Shown here: positions 53,548-62,631 of the stretch, in pieces
Position numbering within the stretch: the first letter of the stretch is position 1
How the letters are laid out: every line of letters starts with the position of its first letter
DNA from: an uncultured Acetobacteraceae bacterium
GTDB taxonomy: Bacteria > Pseudomonadota > Alphaproteobacteria > Acetobacterales > Acetobacteraceae
Direction of reading: 5' to 3'
Length of the DNA stretch: 64,000 bases
NCBI GenBank assembly: GCA_903918315.1
Contig: CAIXEA010000040.1
Location: forward strand, 1-64,000
The notes under the pieces: model-generated
The model's input: only the letters and a program-made list of their open reading frames with translations
What the model was told of the DNA's origin: nothing
The model's database searches: none
Translations under genes and position numbers: made by a program

Positions 53548-53851
53548 TCGGCCTTCGCTACGCGTCATACCCCGGCATGTGCCGCGAGAGTTGGCCCGGA
53601 CGAGCCGGGCCATGACGAATAACGAAGGTCGATCAGGCAACGTTTAAGGCATTTGGTTTTAATCGGGAGAGATGACGTTCATGCCATGACGAACAGAGAA
53701 GGCCGATTGGGAAATGTGACGTTCATCCCATACTCGTCATGGCCCGGCTTGTCCGGGCCACCGCTCGCGGCACAATCCGGGCCATGGCGCATAGAGAAGG
53801 CCGTTCGGGCAACGTTTATGGCATTTGGTTTTAATCGGAAAGGTGACGATC
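53548..53851. repeat. 304-base intergenic region with interspersed and direct repeats
   Basis: It holds two GGCCCGG-N5-CCGGGCC palindromes (53593-53611 and 53741-53759) of the window-wide family, and sequence shared with bases 1-16. A ~60-bp direct repeat (53624-53683 and 53796-53854, about one indel) includes TTTGGTTTTAATCGG, the ribosome-site region and the ATG of the acetamidase gene. The first copy is therefore a decoy leader followed by a very short frame. No gene otherwise. Confidence 0.8.
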
Positions 53852-54793
53852 ATGGCATTCCATACCCTGCGCGCGGCCCCGGATACCGTTCGCCTCGGCG
53901 TGTTCGACGCGGTGTTTCCGGCCGTCTACCATGTGGAGTCCGGCGACACCGTCGAAGTTCAATGCGTGTCCGGCCGTGATGAAGTGTTGCCGGCGGCGGA
54001 TTCAGGCCTCGAATCACCGCCGGAATTGCTGGCCATCCTGGCCGCCAATCCGGAATCGAAGGCCGGTCATATCGTCACCGGCCCGATCGCGGTGGCCGGC
54101 GCGATGCCCGGCGATACGCTGGAAATCCGCATCGACAAGATCGAGCCGGGGGCGAACTGGGGTTACAACCTGATCCGCCCGCTGGCCGGCACCCTGCCGG
54201 AGGATTTTCACGCATTCACCCTCATGCATATCCCGGTCGATCGCGAAAAGCGGACCTGCGCCTTGCCCTGGGGCACGGAATTGCCGCTGGCGCCGTTCTT
54301 CGGCGTGATGGGCGTCGCACCCCCGCCCGCCTTCGGCCGCATCGCCTCCAAAGAGCCGCGCATCCATGGCGGCAATCTCGACAACAAGGAACTCACCGCC
54401 GGTTCGACGCTGTTTCTGCCGGTCTGGGTGCCCGGCGCGAATTTCTCCGTCGGCGATGGCCACGGGGTGCAGGGCGATGGGGAGGTCTGCGTCACCGCGC
54501 TGGAAATGTGCCTGACCGGAACCTTCACCTTCGTGCTGCATAAGAATACCGGTCAGGTGCAGCCGCGGGCGGAAACCCCGACGCATTACATCACCATGGG
54601 GATGCATGAGGACCTGGACCAGGCCATGAAACAGGCACTGCGGGAGATGATCGCCTTCATCTGCCAGCGGTCCAATCTCTCCCGGGAACAGGCCTATTCC
54701 TTCTGCTCCCTGGCGGTAGACTTCCACGTCACGCAGACGGTGAACGGCGAAAAAGGCGTGCACGGCATGCTGAAGAAGGGCCTGCTGTTCTAA
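53852..54793 (+). CDS. Acetamidase/formamidase family protein
   Basis: A 313-residue FmdA/AmdA-fold amidase. ATG 53852 has GGAAAGGTGA upstream. Family blocks are the early HVESGDTVEVQC, KAGHIVTGPIAVAGAMPGDTLEIRI (about 68-92), GGNLDNKELTAGSTLFLPVWVPGANFSVGDGHGVQGDGEVC (about 170-210) and the Glu in that last motif. It releases ammonia from short aliphatic amides. It sits between two amidase-signature genes as part of an amide-utilisation locus. Confidence 0.92.
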   Translation: MAFHTLRAAPDTVRLGVFDAVFPAVYHVESGDTVEVQCVSGRDEVLPAADSGLESPPELLAILAANPESKAGHIVTGPIAVAGAMPGDTLEIRIDKIEPGANWGYNLIRPLAGTLPEDFHAFTLMHIPVDREKRTCALPWGTELPLAPFFGVMGVAPPPAFGRIASKEPRIHGGNLDNKELTAGSTLFLPVWVPGANFSVGDGHGVQGDGEVCVTALEMCLTGTFTFVLHKNTGQVQPRAETPTHYITMGMHEDLDQAMKQALREMIAFICQRSNLSREQAYSFCSLAVDFHVTQTVNGEKGVHGMLKKGLLF

Positions 54794-54810
54794 TCGAGAG
54801 GAAAACCCCG

Positions 54811-56145
54811 ATGTCGTACGCAACCGAACCCGCGGCCATGACGGCGTCCGAGGCCGCCGGGCTGATCGCCTCGAAGCAGTTGTCGTGTGAGGAACTGGCG
54901 CGGTCCTGCCTCGCGCGTGTCGCCGCCCGGGACGCGGCGGTGAAGGCCTGGCTCTGGCTCGACCCGGATCACGTGGTCCGCCGGGCGCGGGAATTGGACA
55001 AGCTGGGACCCAAGGGGCCGCTGCACGGCCTGCCGATCGGGGTGAAGGACGTCATTGATACGGTGGATTATCCGACGACGCAGAATTCGCCGATTTATGA
55101 TGGGATGCGGGTGGGGCGGGACGCGGCCTGCGTGGGCGTCGTACGCGGCAACGGGGCGCTGATTTTCGGCAAGACCGATACGGTGGAGTTCGCCTCCGGC
55201 GGGCGCAAGGCGGTGACCCGCAACCCCTACAACCCCGCCCATACGCCCGGCGGATCCTCATCCGGCTCCGGCGCCGCGGTCGGCGATTACCAGGTGCCGC
55301 TGGCCTTTGGGACGCAGACCGGCGGGTCGCAAATCCGGCCGGCATCGTTCAACGGGATCTATGGCCTGAAGCCGAGCTGGGGGCTGGTCAGCCGGGAAGG
55401 GGCGCGGATGTCGTCGATGACGCTCGATACCGTCGGCTGGTATGGGCGGTGCGTCGACGACCTTATTCTGATGGGCCGCGCCTTCCGGATCGAACAGGAC
55501 ACGGCCCCGGTCGCGGTCAAGGGGCTGCGGGTGGGCCTGTGCCGCAGCCCGGCCTGGCCTGCGATCGAGCCGGGTGGCGAAACGGCGTTGATGGCGGCCG
55601 CGCGGCGCCTGGCCGCCGCGGGCGCGATCGTGGACGAGCTGGTGCTGCCCGATCCCTTCAACCGCCTGATCGAAGCCCAGAACATCATCGTCAATGCCGA
55701 GGGCGCGGTGTCCTTCCTGCCCGAATATGTCAACGCCCACGCCATCCTGGCCCCCGACTTGCGCGCCAAGGTGGACAACGTCATCGGCACCACGCCGGAG
55801 GCGCTGCTGGCGGCCTATGCCCTGGCGGATTCATGCCGACCGGTGTTCGACGGCTTATTCGGGGCGGATCTGGATGTGGTGCTGACCCCCTCCTCCCCCG
55901 GGGAGGCGCCGATGGGCCTGCACACCACGGGGAATGCGATCTTCAACCGCATGTGGACCCTGCTGCATGTGCCCAATGTCGGCATTCCCAGCGGCTTCGG
56001 CCCGCATGATCTGCCGGTGGGTGTGACCCTCGTCGGCAAGCGCCTCTCGGATGCGCGGCTGATGGCGATCGCGAAGGCGCTGGCACCGATTATCGACACG
56101 GACGCGAGTCTGCGCATGCGGCGGCTATGGGGCGGGGACGCATAG
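54811..56145 (+). CDS. Amidase (amidase signature family)
   Basis: A 444-residue second amidase. Triad positions: Lys in GVKDVIDTVDYPT (about 79), Ser in GGSSSGSGAAVGDY (about 149-162) and nucleophile Ser in GTQTGGSQIRPAS (about 175). Only moderately similar to the amidase at 52153, so it is not a recent duplicate. It starts 17 bases after the acetamidase stop and is probably co-transcribed. Substrate unknown. Confidence 0.92.
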   Translation: MSYATEPAAMTASEAAGLIASKQLSCEELARSCLARVAARDAAVKAWLWLDPDHVVRRARELDKLGPKGPLHGLPIGVKDVIDTVDYPTTQNSPIYDGMRVGRDAACVGVVRGNGALIFGKTDTVEFASGGRKAVTRNPYNPAHTPGGSSSGSGAAVGDYQVPLAFGTQTGGSQIRPASFNGIYGLKPSWGLVSREGARMSSMTLDTVGWYGRCVDDLILMGRAFRIEQDTAPVAVKGLRVGLCRSPAWPAIEPGGETALMAAARRLAAAGAIVDELVLPDPFNRLIEAQNIIVNAEGAVSFLPEYVNAHAILAPDLRAKVDNVIGTTPEALLAAYALADSCRPVFDGLFGADLDVVLTPSSPGEAPMGLHTTGNAIFNRMWTLLHVPNVGIPSGFGPHDLPVGVTLVGKRLSDARLMAIAKALAPIIDTDASLRMRRLWGGDA

Positions 56146-56543
56146 CGGGGCTTTCCGCCAAAACGATACACGCCGGCCCTATTCGTCATGGCCCGGACAA
56201 GCCCTACCGTGTTCACACATCATGGCAACGAAAATTCATAAGCCAAACAAAGGGACTTCTAATACGTCATGGCCCGGCTTGTCCGGGCCACCGCCGCCCG
56301 CACCATGCCGCGATAGGTAGCCCGGACAAGCCGGGCCATGACGGTGTAGAGCGGCGCTGGCAAAAATCGTTCCCGCGATGTGTGAATCCAGTAGCGACAA
56401 GCCGGGCCATGACGGTTTGAGCCACGGTGTGATCGGCAGGCGGCTGGCATCAGATCAAGGGCGATGCCGAAGCAGGCCTGCCCCACATAGACCCAGGGCG
56501 CACTCCGGCTTAGGGTCGGTCCGCGCCACAACGCGGGAATCCG
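56146..56543. other. 398-base intergenic region with repeat copy 2
   Basis: The left two thirds are the 229-bp repeat and its tail. The tail GTGTGATCGG after 56414 also matches the tail of the repeat at bases 105-114. The last 100 bases lead into otsA and show no clear promoter match. Confidence 0.7.
56186..56414. repeat. 229-bp interspersed repeat, copy 2
   Basis: Co-linear with 33713-33941 in the same orientation, same length, roughly nine in ten bases identical by eye. It includes the GGCCCGG-CTTGT-CCGGGCC palindrome (56273-56291) and its inverse (56320-56338). No flanking target duplication is evident to me. Confidence 0.85.
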
Positions 56544-57905
56544 ATGTCACGTCTGGTCGTTGTTTCCAATCGGGTCGCCCCCATTCAAGAGGGTGAAGCC
56601 ACCGCCGGCGGCCTCGCCGCGGGGGTGCTGGATGCTTTGAAGGGCCATGGCGGCATCTGGTTCGGCTGGAGCGGCAACGTCACCACCGAATCCGAACCCA
56701 ATCCCGCCCGGCAGGTCGGTCCCATCACCCTGTTCACGATCGATCTGTCGCGGCAGGATTACGACCAGTTCTACCGCGGCTTCGCCAACGGCACCCTCTG
56801 GCCAACATTGCATTATCAGATCGGGCTCGGCACCTACGACCGGGCGGAATTCGCCGGCTATAAGCGCGTGAACGAACTGTTCGCCCGCTCGGTCGAGAAG
56901 CTGATCAAGCCCGACGACCTGATCTGGGCGCATGATTACCACCTGCTGTGCTTCGCGGATTCGTTGCGGGCCCTGGGGGTGAAAAACCGCATCGGCCTTT
57001 TCCTCCATATTCCCTTCCCCGGGCCGGGCGTGTTCATGACCATCCCCTGCCATGCGGAGGTCATTCGTTCCATGTGCCAATACGATCTGCTGGGGTTCCA
57101 GACCGAGCAGGATCAGGCAGCGTTCCTCGATTATGTGATCCGCCATGCCGGCGGCACGCCGCTGGGCGATGGCGCGGTGTCGGTGTTCGACCGCGTGGTC
57201 AAGACCGGGGTCTATCCCATCGGCGTGCATGTCGAGGAGGTGCGGGCGCAGGCCGAACTCGCCGCCAACCGCCGCGTCGCCACAAGGCTGCGGGCGACGC
57301 TGCTGGATTGGCTGATTCTGAGCGTCGATCGCCTGGACTACTCCAAAGGCCTGCGTCAGCGCTTCGCCGCCTACGAGCGGTTTCTGCAGGATTACCCGAC
57401 CTGGCATAACAACGTGACCTTCATGCAGATCGCCCCGCCATCGCGATCAGACATCGAGACCTATCAGGCCATCCGGCGGGAGCTGGAGGGCGAGGCCGGC
57501 CGCATCAACGGCCGCTTCGCTGAAGTCGATTGGGTGCCGCTGCGCTATCTGAACAAAAGCTTCCCGCGCAATGTGCTCATGCCGCTCTATGCCGAGGCGC
57601 AGGCCTGCCTGGTGACCCCGCTGCGCGACGGGATGAACCTCGTGGCCAAGGAATACGTGGCCGCGCAGGACCCGGCCGAACCCGGGGTGCTGATCCTGTC
57701 CCAATTCGCCGGCGCCGCGAACGAATTGCAGGCGGCCTTGGTGGTGAACCCCTACGACCAGGAAGGCCTCGCCGCCGCGATGGACCAAGCCTTCGCGATG
57801 CGGTTGGAGGAACGCCAGGAACGCCACGCGGCGATGATCAAGGTGATGCGGGAAAACAGCCTGGAACGCTGGCGCGACCGGTTCCAGGCGGATCTGTTGG
57901 GGTGA
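56544..57905 (+). CDS. otsA: Alpha,alpha-trehalose-phosphate synthase (UDP-forming) OtsA
   Basis: A 453-residue GT20 glycosyltransferase making trehalose 6-phosphate from UDP-glucose and glucose 6-phosphate. Hallmarks are SNRVAPIQ and [12 protein letters not shown] at the N-terminus, IWAHDYHLL (about 127-135), LHIPFPGPG (about 153), [10 protein letters not shown] with the phosphate-binding Arg and Lys (about 259-268), and [16 protein letters not shown] (about 355-370). No otsB phosphatase gene is adjacent, so the second step must be encoded elsewhere. Role in osmotic or desiccation stress is expected. Confidence 0.96.
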   Translation: MSRLVVVSNRVAPIQEGEATAGGLAAGVLDALKGHGGIWFGWSGNVTTESEPNPARQVGPITLFTIDLSRQDYDQFYRGFANGTLWPTLHYQIGLGTYDRAEFAGYKRVNELFARSVEKLIKPDDLIWAHDYHLLCFADSLRALGVKNRIGLFLHIPFPGPGVFMTIPCHAEVIRSMCQYDLLGFQTEQDQAAFLDYVIRHAGGTPLGDGAVSVFDRVVKTGVYPIGVHVEEVRAQAELAANRRVATRLRATLLDWLILSVDRLDYSKGLRQRFAAYERFLQDYPTWHNNVTFMQIAPPSRSDIETYQAIRRELEGEAGRINGRFAEVDWVPLRYLNKSFPRNVLMPLYAEAQACLVTPLRDGMNLVAKEYVAAQDPAEPGVLILSQFAGAANELQAALVVNPYDQEGLAAAMDQAFAMRLEERQERHAAMIKVMRENSLERWRDRFQADLLG

Positions 57906-57956
57906 AGCCGGAGCGGGTTTCGGACCTTCGGTGAGTCTGCCCGCGGTTATCCCGCT

Positions 57957-58460
57957 CTACAGCCGGCCCAGCAGCCGCAGCCACAGCACCAGAGCCGCGT
58001 CATACGGGATCGCCGGAACCTCCCGCAGGCGCCAGTACCAACGGCGGCGCCACCGCGCGGCGGCGGGTTCGGGCGGCGGCGGGCAGGGCCGCGCCGCGAT
58101 GCCGGCCAGCCAGAACAGCAGTAGGCAGCGGGGCAGGTGGTAGGCGCTGGTGGCGGCGTAGACCGGCGCGCCGGGCCGCAGCATGCGGCGCACCGCGCGG
58201 ATCGATGACAGCGTGTCGGTCGCGGTGTCCTCCAGGCGGATCGACCACCCCGATAGGACCGCCTGCCGCAACTGGTCCGCCATGACCGAGGCCTCCGACG
58301 GTCCGAACCGGCCGACGCCGCCGGTTGGGATGAACTGGCCGGCCGGAAACCGCCGGGCGAACCGCGTGGCGGCCGCCACCCGGCGGCGCAAGGTCGCGCT
58401 GGGTTGCCCGTCCGGACGCACCGCGGCGCCGAAGATGACGATGGTGGGTGGCTGGTTCAC
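57957..58460 (-). CDS. YdcF/DUF218 family protein
   Basis: A 167-residue DUF218-fold protein. GTG 58460 is selected because GGAGAG lies 4-6 bases upstream and the fold starts at PTIVIFGAAVRPDG; the longer frame to 58595 overlaps the divergent globin gene. Family signatures are SATLRRRVAAA, FIPTGGVGRFGPSEASVMADQL and ATSAYHLPRCLLLF. The C-terminus has a Pro/Arg-rich and aromatic tail that may touch the membrane. Function is not firmly known; envelope-related roles are reported for relatives. Confidence 0.83.
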   Translation of the reverse strand: MNQPPTIVIFGAAVRPDGQPSATLRRRVAAATRFARRFPAGQFIPTGGVGRFGPSEASVMADQLRQAVLSGWSIRLEDTATDTLSSIRAVRRMLRPGAPVYAATSAYHLPRCLLLFWLAGIAARPCPPPPEPAAARWRRRWYWRLREVPAIPYDAALVLWLRLLGRL

Positions 58461-58574
58461 GCGACTCTCCGATGCTCCTATAAACCGCCGCCCCGACTCG
58501 CTTATTGGGCCGACTAATCCGGCCCGGCTGCCCCCGTGAGACAGTTTGTAGACCCGCCGATACGAGGAAGTCCC

Positions 58575-59243
58575 ATGCGCATTGCCATTCGTCACTGGCC
58601 GCTGGCCGCCGCATCCGCCGTTCTTCTGGGATTGGCGGGGTGCACGGGGTTTGGCGACGCCAGCAAGTCCGGCGCGCCGGCCACGCCGCCACCGCTGTTT
58701 GACCGCATCGGCGGCAAGCCGGTGCTAACGGCGGTGGTGGACGATTTCCCCCAGATCGTGGCGGGCGATGCGCGCATCAACCGGCGGTTCGTGGTGGGCG
58801 ACATGGCGCGGTTCAAAGCCGCGATGGTCGAGCAGCTCTGCGCCGCCACGGGTGGCCCGTGCCATCCGGCCGCCAGCGCGCTGCATGACTCCCATGCCGG
58901 GATGGGGATTTCCGACGCGGAGTTCAACGCCACGGTGCAGGACCTGCGCCGCGCCATGACGCGGCATGATGTGCCGATCGAATTGCAGGTGGAGTTCTCG
59001 GCGGCGATGGAGCCGTTGCGTGATCAGGTTGTGTCGCCGATGCGTCCGACGCAGTCGGTGGTGACCCAGGTGATCGCCCAGAAGAAGGGGGGCAAGGCGG
59101 TTGCCGCCGCCACGTCGTCCGCGCACAAGCACAGCGTGGTGGCCAGCAAGGCGGCCTCGGTCAAAAAGGCGCCGGTGGCCAAAAAGGCGGCAACGACCAG
59201 CAAGGCCACCCCCAGGAAAGCCTCCACGACCAAGGATAACTGA
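58575..59243 (+). CDS. Lipoprotein with a group 1 truncated-hemoglobin domain
   Basis: A 222-residue protein. ATG 58575 starts a lipoprotein leader with lipobox LAGC (Cys23). Residues 40-150 have the truncated-globin pattern: LFDRIGGKPVLTAVVDDF, then HDSHAGMGISDAEFN with His107 at the proximal heme-ligand position. The last ~60 residues are a low-complexity Ala/Lys/Thr/Ser tail, strongly basic. Envelope location implied by the leader is unusual for globins. Divergent from the YdcF gene by about 115 bases. Confidence 0.82.
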   Translation: MRIAIRHWPLAAASAVLLGLAGCTGFGDASKSGAPATPPPLFDRIGGKPVLTAVVDDFPQIVAGDARINRRFVVGDMARFKAAMVEQLCAATGGPCHPAASALHDSHAGMGISDAEFNATVQDLRRAMTRHDVPIELQVEFSAAMEPLRDQVVSPMRPTQSVVTQVIAQKKGGKAVAAATSSAHKHSVVASKAASVKKAPVAKKAATTSKATPRKASTTKDN

Positions 59244-59316
59244 CGGGGAACGATCCCCGCCCTTGACAGGGGCGTGGCCGGTTGCTGCCCTCCGTCCCAA
59301 TCAGGAGGGAAGCGCC

Positions 59317-60147
59317 ATGACCAGGGTTCTCAGCGAAGCGGCTGTCCGGCAGTACAACGAGCAAGGCTACTACGCACCGATCCGGGTGATGTCGACGGCG
59401 GAGGCCTTGGGTCTGCGCACGAAGCTGGAAAGCTTCGAGGCCGGGGCGGGGCCTCTGGCCGGGCGGCTGCGGCAGAAATCGCATCTGCTGTTCACCTGGC
59501 TGAACGACCTGATCCGCCATCCCGCCATTCTCGACGCGGTCGAAGACGTGCTCGGCCCGGACCTGCTGTGCTGGGGCAGCAGCTTCTTCATCAAGGAAAC
59601 CCGCGACCCCGGCTTCGTGTCCTGGCATCAGGATTCGACCTATTGGGGCCTCGACCCCGCCGACGTGATGACGGCCTGGATCGCATTCTCCGACAGCACG
59701 TCCGAAAACGGCGCCATGCGGGTCATGCCCGGCACGCATAGGCTGGACCAGATCCCGCACCGCGACACCTTCCGCAAGGACAATCTGCTGAGCCGCGGGC
59801 AGGAGATCATGGTGGATGTGAATGAGGCCGACGCGGTGACCCTGGAACTGATGGCCGGGGAAATGTCGCTGCATCACGTGCGGCTCATCCACGGCTCGGA
59901 CCCCAATCCGTCCGGCAAGCGCCGCATCGGCTTCGCCATCCGCTACATCCCGACCTCGGTCCGTCAGATCGCCGGCGCGCATGACAGCGCCACCCTGGTG
60001 CGCGGCACCGACCGTTACGGCCATTTCGCGCTGGAACAGCGCCCGGACGCGGATATGTCGCCCAGCGCGGTTGCCTATCATCAAGCCGTGACCGGCGCCC
60101 ACACCGCGATCCTGATGCGTCAGACCGGGCGGGAGATGCGGGCTTAA
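59317..60147 (+). CDS. Phytanoyl-CoA dioxygenase family protein
   Basis: A 276-residue Fe(II)/2-oxoglutarate oxygenase. ATG 59317 follows AGGAGGGA by 6-7 bases; the frame to 59101 would overlap the globin gene. The iron triad is His104 and Asp106 in WHQDSTYWG and a distal His192 in LIHGSDPN. Arg in GKRRIGFAIRY binds 2-oxoglutarate. It hydroxylates an unknown substrate. Located between the globin and the Liv transporter genes with no obvious partner. Confidence 0.88.
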   Translation: MTRVLSEAAVRQYNEQGYYAPIRVMSTAEALGLRTKLESFEAGAGPLAGRLRQKSHLLFTWLNDLIRHPAILDAVEDVLGPDLLCWGSSFFIKETRDPGFVSWHQDSTYWGLDPADVMTAWIAFSDSTSENGAMRVMPGTHRLDQIPHRDTFRKDNLLSRGQEIMVDVNEADAVTLELMAGEMSLHHVRLIHGSDPNPSGKRRIGFAIRYIPTSVRQIAGAHDSATLVRGTDRYGHFALEQRPDADMSPSAVAYHQAVTGAHTAILMRQTGREMRA

Positions 60148-60254
60148 CGAACACCTCGAATCCCCATTGCGCGAACCCCCGCGCTTGCGCACTCTATCCC
60201 CCAGGCAAACAGAAGGGCCGGTTAACGGCCCTGTGACTGCCAACAGGGAGCGCA

Positions 60255-61034
60255 ATGCACAAGGACGCGACACCGCTGCTCAGCGTGCGGGGCGTTTCGG
60301 TTCGGTTTGGGGGCGTAGTGGCACTCGACGACGTCAGCTTCGACGTCGCCCAAGGTCAGATCGCCGGCCTGATCGGCCCGAACGGCGCCGGGAAAACCAC
60401 GCTGTTCAACTGCCTCAGCCGGCTGTACCAGCCGAGCGCCGGGGAAATCCTGTTTGAGGGCGCATCCGTCCTCGCCACCCCGCGCCACCGCATTCCCAAT
60501 ATCGGAATCGGCCGCACATTCCAGAACGTCGCGCTGTTCGACCGGCTGACCGTGCTGGAAAACGTCATGGTCGGCCGCCACAGCCCAACCCATTCCAGCT
60601 TCCTCGCCAATGCCCTGCGCCTGCCCTCCGTGGTGGCGGAACAGAAGGCCGCGCGCGAACGCGCCATGGAGCTGATCGCCTTCATGGAACTGGGCGCCTT
60701 CACCCATTGGCCAGCCGGCGGCCTGCCGTTCCCCATCCGCAAGCGGGTGGAACTCGCGCGCGGCCTGGCCGCCGAACCGAAGCTGCTGCTGCTCGATGAG
60801 CCAGCCGCCGGGCTGAACCACGAAGAGGTCAGCACCCTGGAAACCCAGATCCGCCGGGTGCGCGATACGCTCGGCGTGACCGTGCTGCTGGTGGAGCATC
60901 ATATGAGCCTGGTGATGTCGGTGTCCGACAAGGTCGTGACCATCAATTTCGGCAAGAAGATCGCCGAAGGCACGCCCGATGAAGTCAAACGCCACCCGGA
61001 GGTCATCCGCGCCTATCTCGGGACCGGCGCCTGA
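60255..61034 (+). CDS. livG: Branched-chain amino acid-type ABC transporter ATP-binding protein LivG
   Basis: A 259-residue ABC ATPase. Walker A is GPNGAGKTT (41-49), and Walker B is LLLLDEPAAGLN (about 177-188). The signature region reads LPFPIRKRVELARGL instead of the usual LP-GQQRRLEIARAL, a divergence at the LSGGQ position. H-loop His is in LLVEHHMSL. It acts at the inner membrane with LivF and LivHM. The stop overlaps the livF start. Confidence 0.92.
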   Translation: MHKDATPLLSVRGVSVRFGGVVALDDVSFDVAQGQIAGLIGPNGAGKTTLFNCLSRLYQPSAGEILFEGASVLATPRHRIPNIGIGRTFQNVALFDRLTVLENVMVGRHSPTHSSFLANALRLPSVVAEQKAARERAMELIAFMELGAFTHWPAGGLPFPIRKRVELARGLAAEPKLLLLDEPAAGLNHEEVSTLETQIRRVRDTLGVTVLLVEHHMSLVMSVSDKVVTINFGKKIAEGTPDEVKRHPEVIRAYLGTGA

Positions 61035-61747
61035 TGGCCGCGCTGCTGGAAATCAAAGGTCTGAGCGCCTGGTACGGTCAGATCCGAGCCCTGTTCGATC
61101 TTGACCTGACCATCGAACAAGGCGGCGTCACCGCTTTGCTGGGCGCCAATGGCGCCGGCAAGACCACCAGCCTGCGCGGGATCTGCAACATGATCCGCCG
61201 CGCCGGCACCACCATCATGGACGGCACCGACATCAGCCGCCGCACCACCGAAGACATCGTCCGCATGGGCGTCGCCCATGTGCCGGAAGGCCGCGGCACC
61301 TTCGTGGCCCTGACGGTCGAAGAAAACCTCCGTCTCGCCTTCCACATCCGCCGCGATCGCAAGGCCGCCGAACGCGATATGGAGAAGGTGTTCACCTACT
61401 TCCCCCGGCTGAAGGAACGCATCCACCAGCAGGCCGGCACGCTCTCGGGCGGGGAGCAGCAGATGCTCGCCGTCGCCCGCGCGCTGATGCTGGCGCCACG
61501 GCTGATGCTGCTCGATGAGCCGTCCTTCGGCCTCGCGCCGCTGATCGTGCAGGAGATCTTCCGCATCCTGCGCCGCATCAACGAGGAGGAAAAAGTGTCC
61601 ATGCTGATCGTCGAGCAGAATGCCGCCCTGGCACTGGAACTGGCCGATCACGTCTATCTGCTGGAAACCGGGCGGGTGGTGATGTCGGGCCCGTCGGAGA
61701 TGGTCAAAAACGACGAAACGCTGCGCAAAGCGTATCTTGGGTATTAG
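61034..61747 (+). CDS. livF: Branched-chain amino acid-type ABC transporter ATP-binding protein LivF
   Basis: A 237-residue ABC ATPase. Walker A is GANGAGKTT (about 37-45), and the canonical signature is LSGGEQQMLAVARALM (about 136-151). Walker B is LMLLDEPSFGL, and the H-loop is LIVEQN (Gln/His variation normal for LivF). It pairs with LivG. Start overlaps livG by one base (TGATGG). Confidence 0.94.
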   Translation: MAALLEIKGLSAWYGQIRALFDLDLTIEQGGVTALLGANGAGKTTSLRGICNMIRRAGTTIMDGTDISRRTTEDIVRMGVAHVPEGRGTFVALTVEENLRLAFHIRRDRKAAERDMEKVFTYFPRLKERIHQQAGTLSGGEQQMLAVARALMLAPRLMLLDEPSFGLAPLIVQEIFRILRRINEEEKVSMLIVEQNAALALELADHVYLLETGRVVMSGPSEMVKNDETLRKAYLGY

Positions 61748-61755
61748 GGGGCCGC

Positions 61756-62628
61756 ATGGACTTTTTCATCCAGCAGATCGCCGCCGGCCTGACGAACGGG
61801 GCGATCTATGCCTGCGTCGCGCTCGGCCTGGTGATGATCTACGTGTCCACCGATCACATCAATTTCGCGCAGGGGGAAATGGCGATGTTCGCCACCTACC
61901 TGGCCTGGGCAATGATCGATGCGGGCGTGTCGTATTGGGTGGCCTTCGGGGCCACCATCCTGATCGCCTTCGCCAGCGGGTTGTTCATTCAGCGGGTCAT
62001 CCTCAAACCCCTTGAGACCGCCCCCGTCCTGGCGCTGGTGGTCTGCTTCATCGCGCTGCTATCGATCTTCAACGCCCTGGCCGGCATGATCTGGAGTTTC
62101 ACGATCAAGCAATTCCCCTCGCCCTTTCCGCAGCGGGACGTGTTCGGCAACGGCCTGGTGAGCGTGCAACAGATCGGTGTCGTGACGGTGACGTTGCTGA
62201 TGCTGTGCCTGCTGACGGTGTTCTTCCGCTTCACCACGCTGGGCCTGGCCATGCGGGCGGCGGCGCAGAACGCAACCTCCGCCCGGCTGATGGGCGTGCG
62301 GGTGTCGTGGATGCTGGCGCTCGGTTGGGGCCTCGCCTCCGCCATCGGGGCGATCGCGGGCATGCTGGTGGCGCCGATCGTGTTCCTGGACCCGAATATG
62401 ATGACGGGGATCCTGGTCTACGGCTTCGCCGGCGCCCTCGTCGGCGGCATCGCCAACCCGCTGGGCGCGGTGGCCGGGGGGTTCATCGTCGGTGTGCTGG
62501 AAAACCTTGTCGGCAGCTACATCATCGGCAACGAGCTGAAGCTCAGCTTCGCGCTGATCATGGTGGTGGGCGTGCTGCTGTTGAAACCGGCCGGCATCTT
62601 CGGCCGCGTCATCGTGAAGCGGGTGTAG
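61756..62628 (+). CDS. livH: Branched-chain amino acid-type ABC transporter permease LivH
   Basis: A 290-residue inner-membrane permease with about eight helices. FFIQQIAAGLTNGAIYACVALGLVMIY is the typical LivH opening. The DHINFAQGEMAMFATYLAW segment and the RAAAQNATSARLMGV cytoplasmic loop (the ATPase contact) are present. It forms the channel with LivM. Separated by 8 bases from livF and 3 from livM. Confidence 0.94.
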   Translation: MDFFIQQIAAGLTNGAIYACVALGLVMIYVSTDHINFAQGEMAMFATYLAWAMIDAGVSYWVAFGATILIAFASGLFIQRVILKPLETAPVLALVVCFIALLSIFNALAGMIWSFTIKQFPSPFPQRDVFGNGLVSVQQIGVVTVTLLMLCLLTVFFRFTTLGLAMRAAAQNATSARLMGVRVSWMLALGWGLASAIGAIAGMLVAPIVFLDPNMMTGILVYGFAGALVGGIANPLGAVAGGFIVGVLENLVGSYIIGNELKLSFALIMVVGVLLLKPAGIFGRVIVKRV

Positions 62629-62631
62629 ACC

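Noticed and set aside
53681-53710. Short frame following the first copy of the duplicated acetamidase leader
   Set aside because: It shows no similarity to the acetamidase start beyond the ATG and appears to be a by-product of the duplication.
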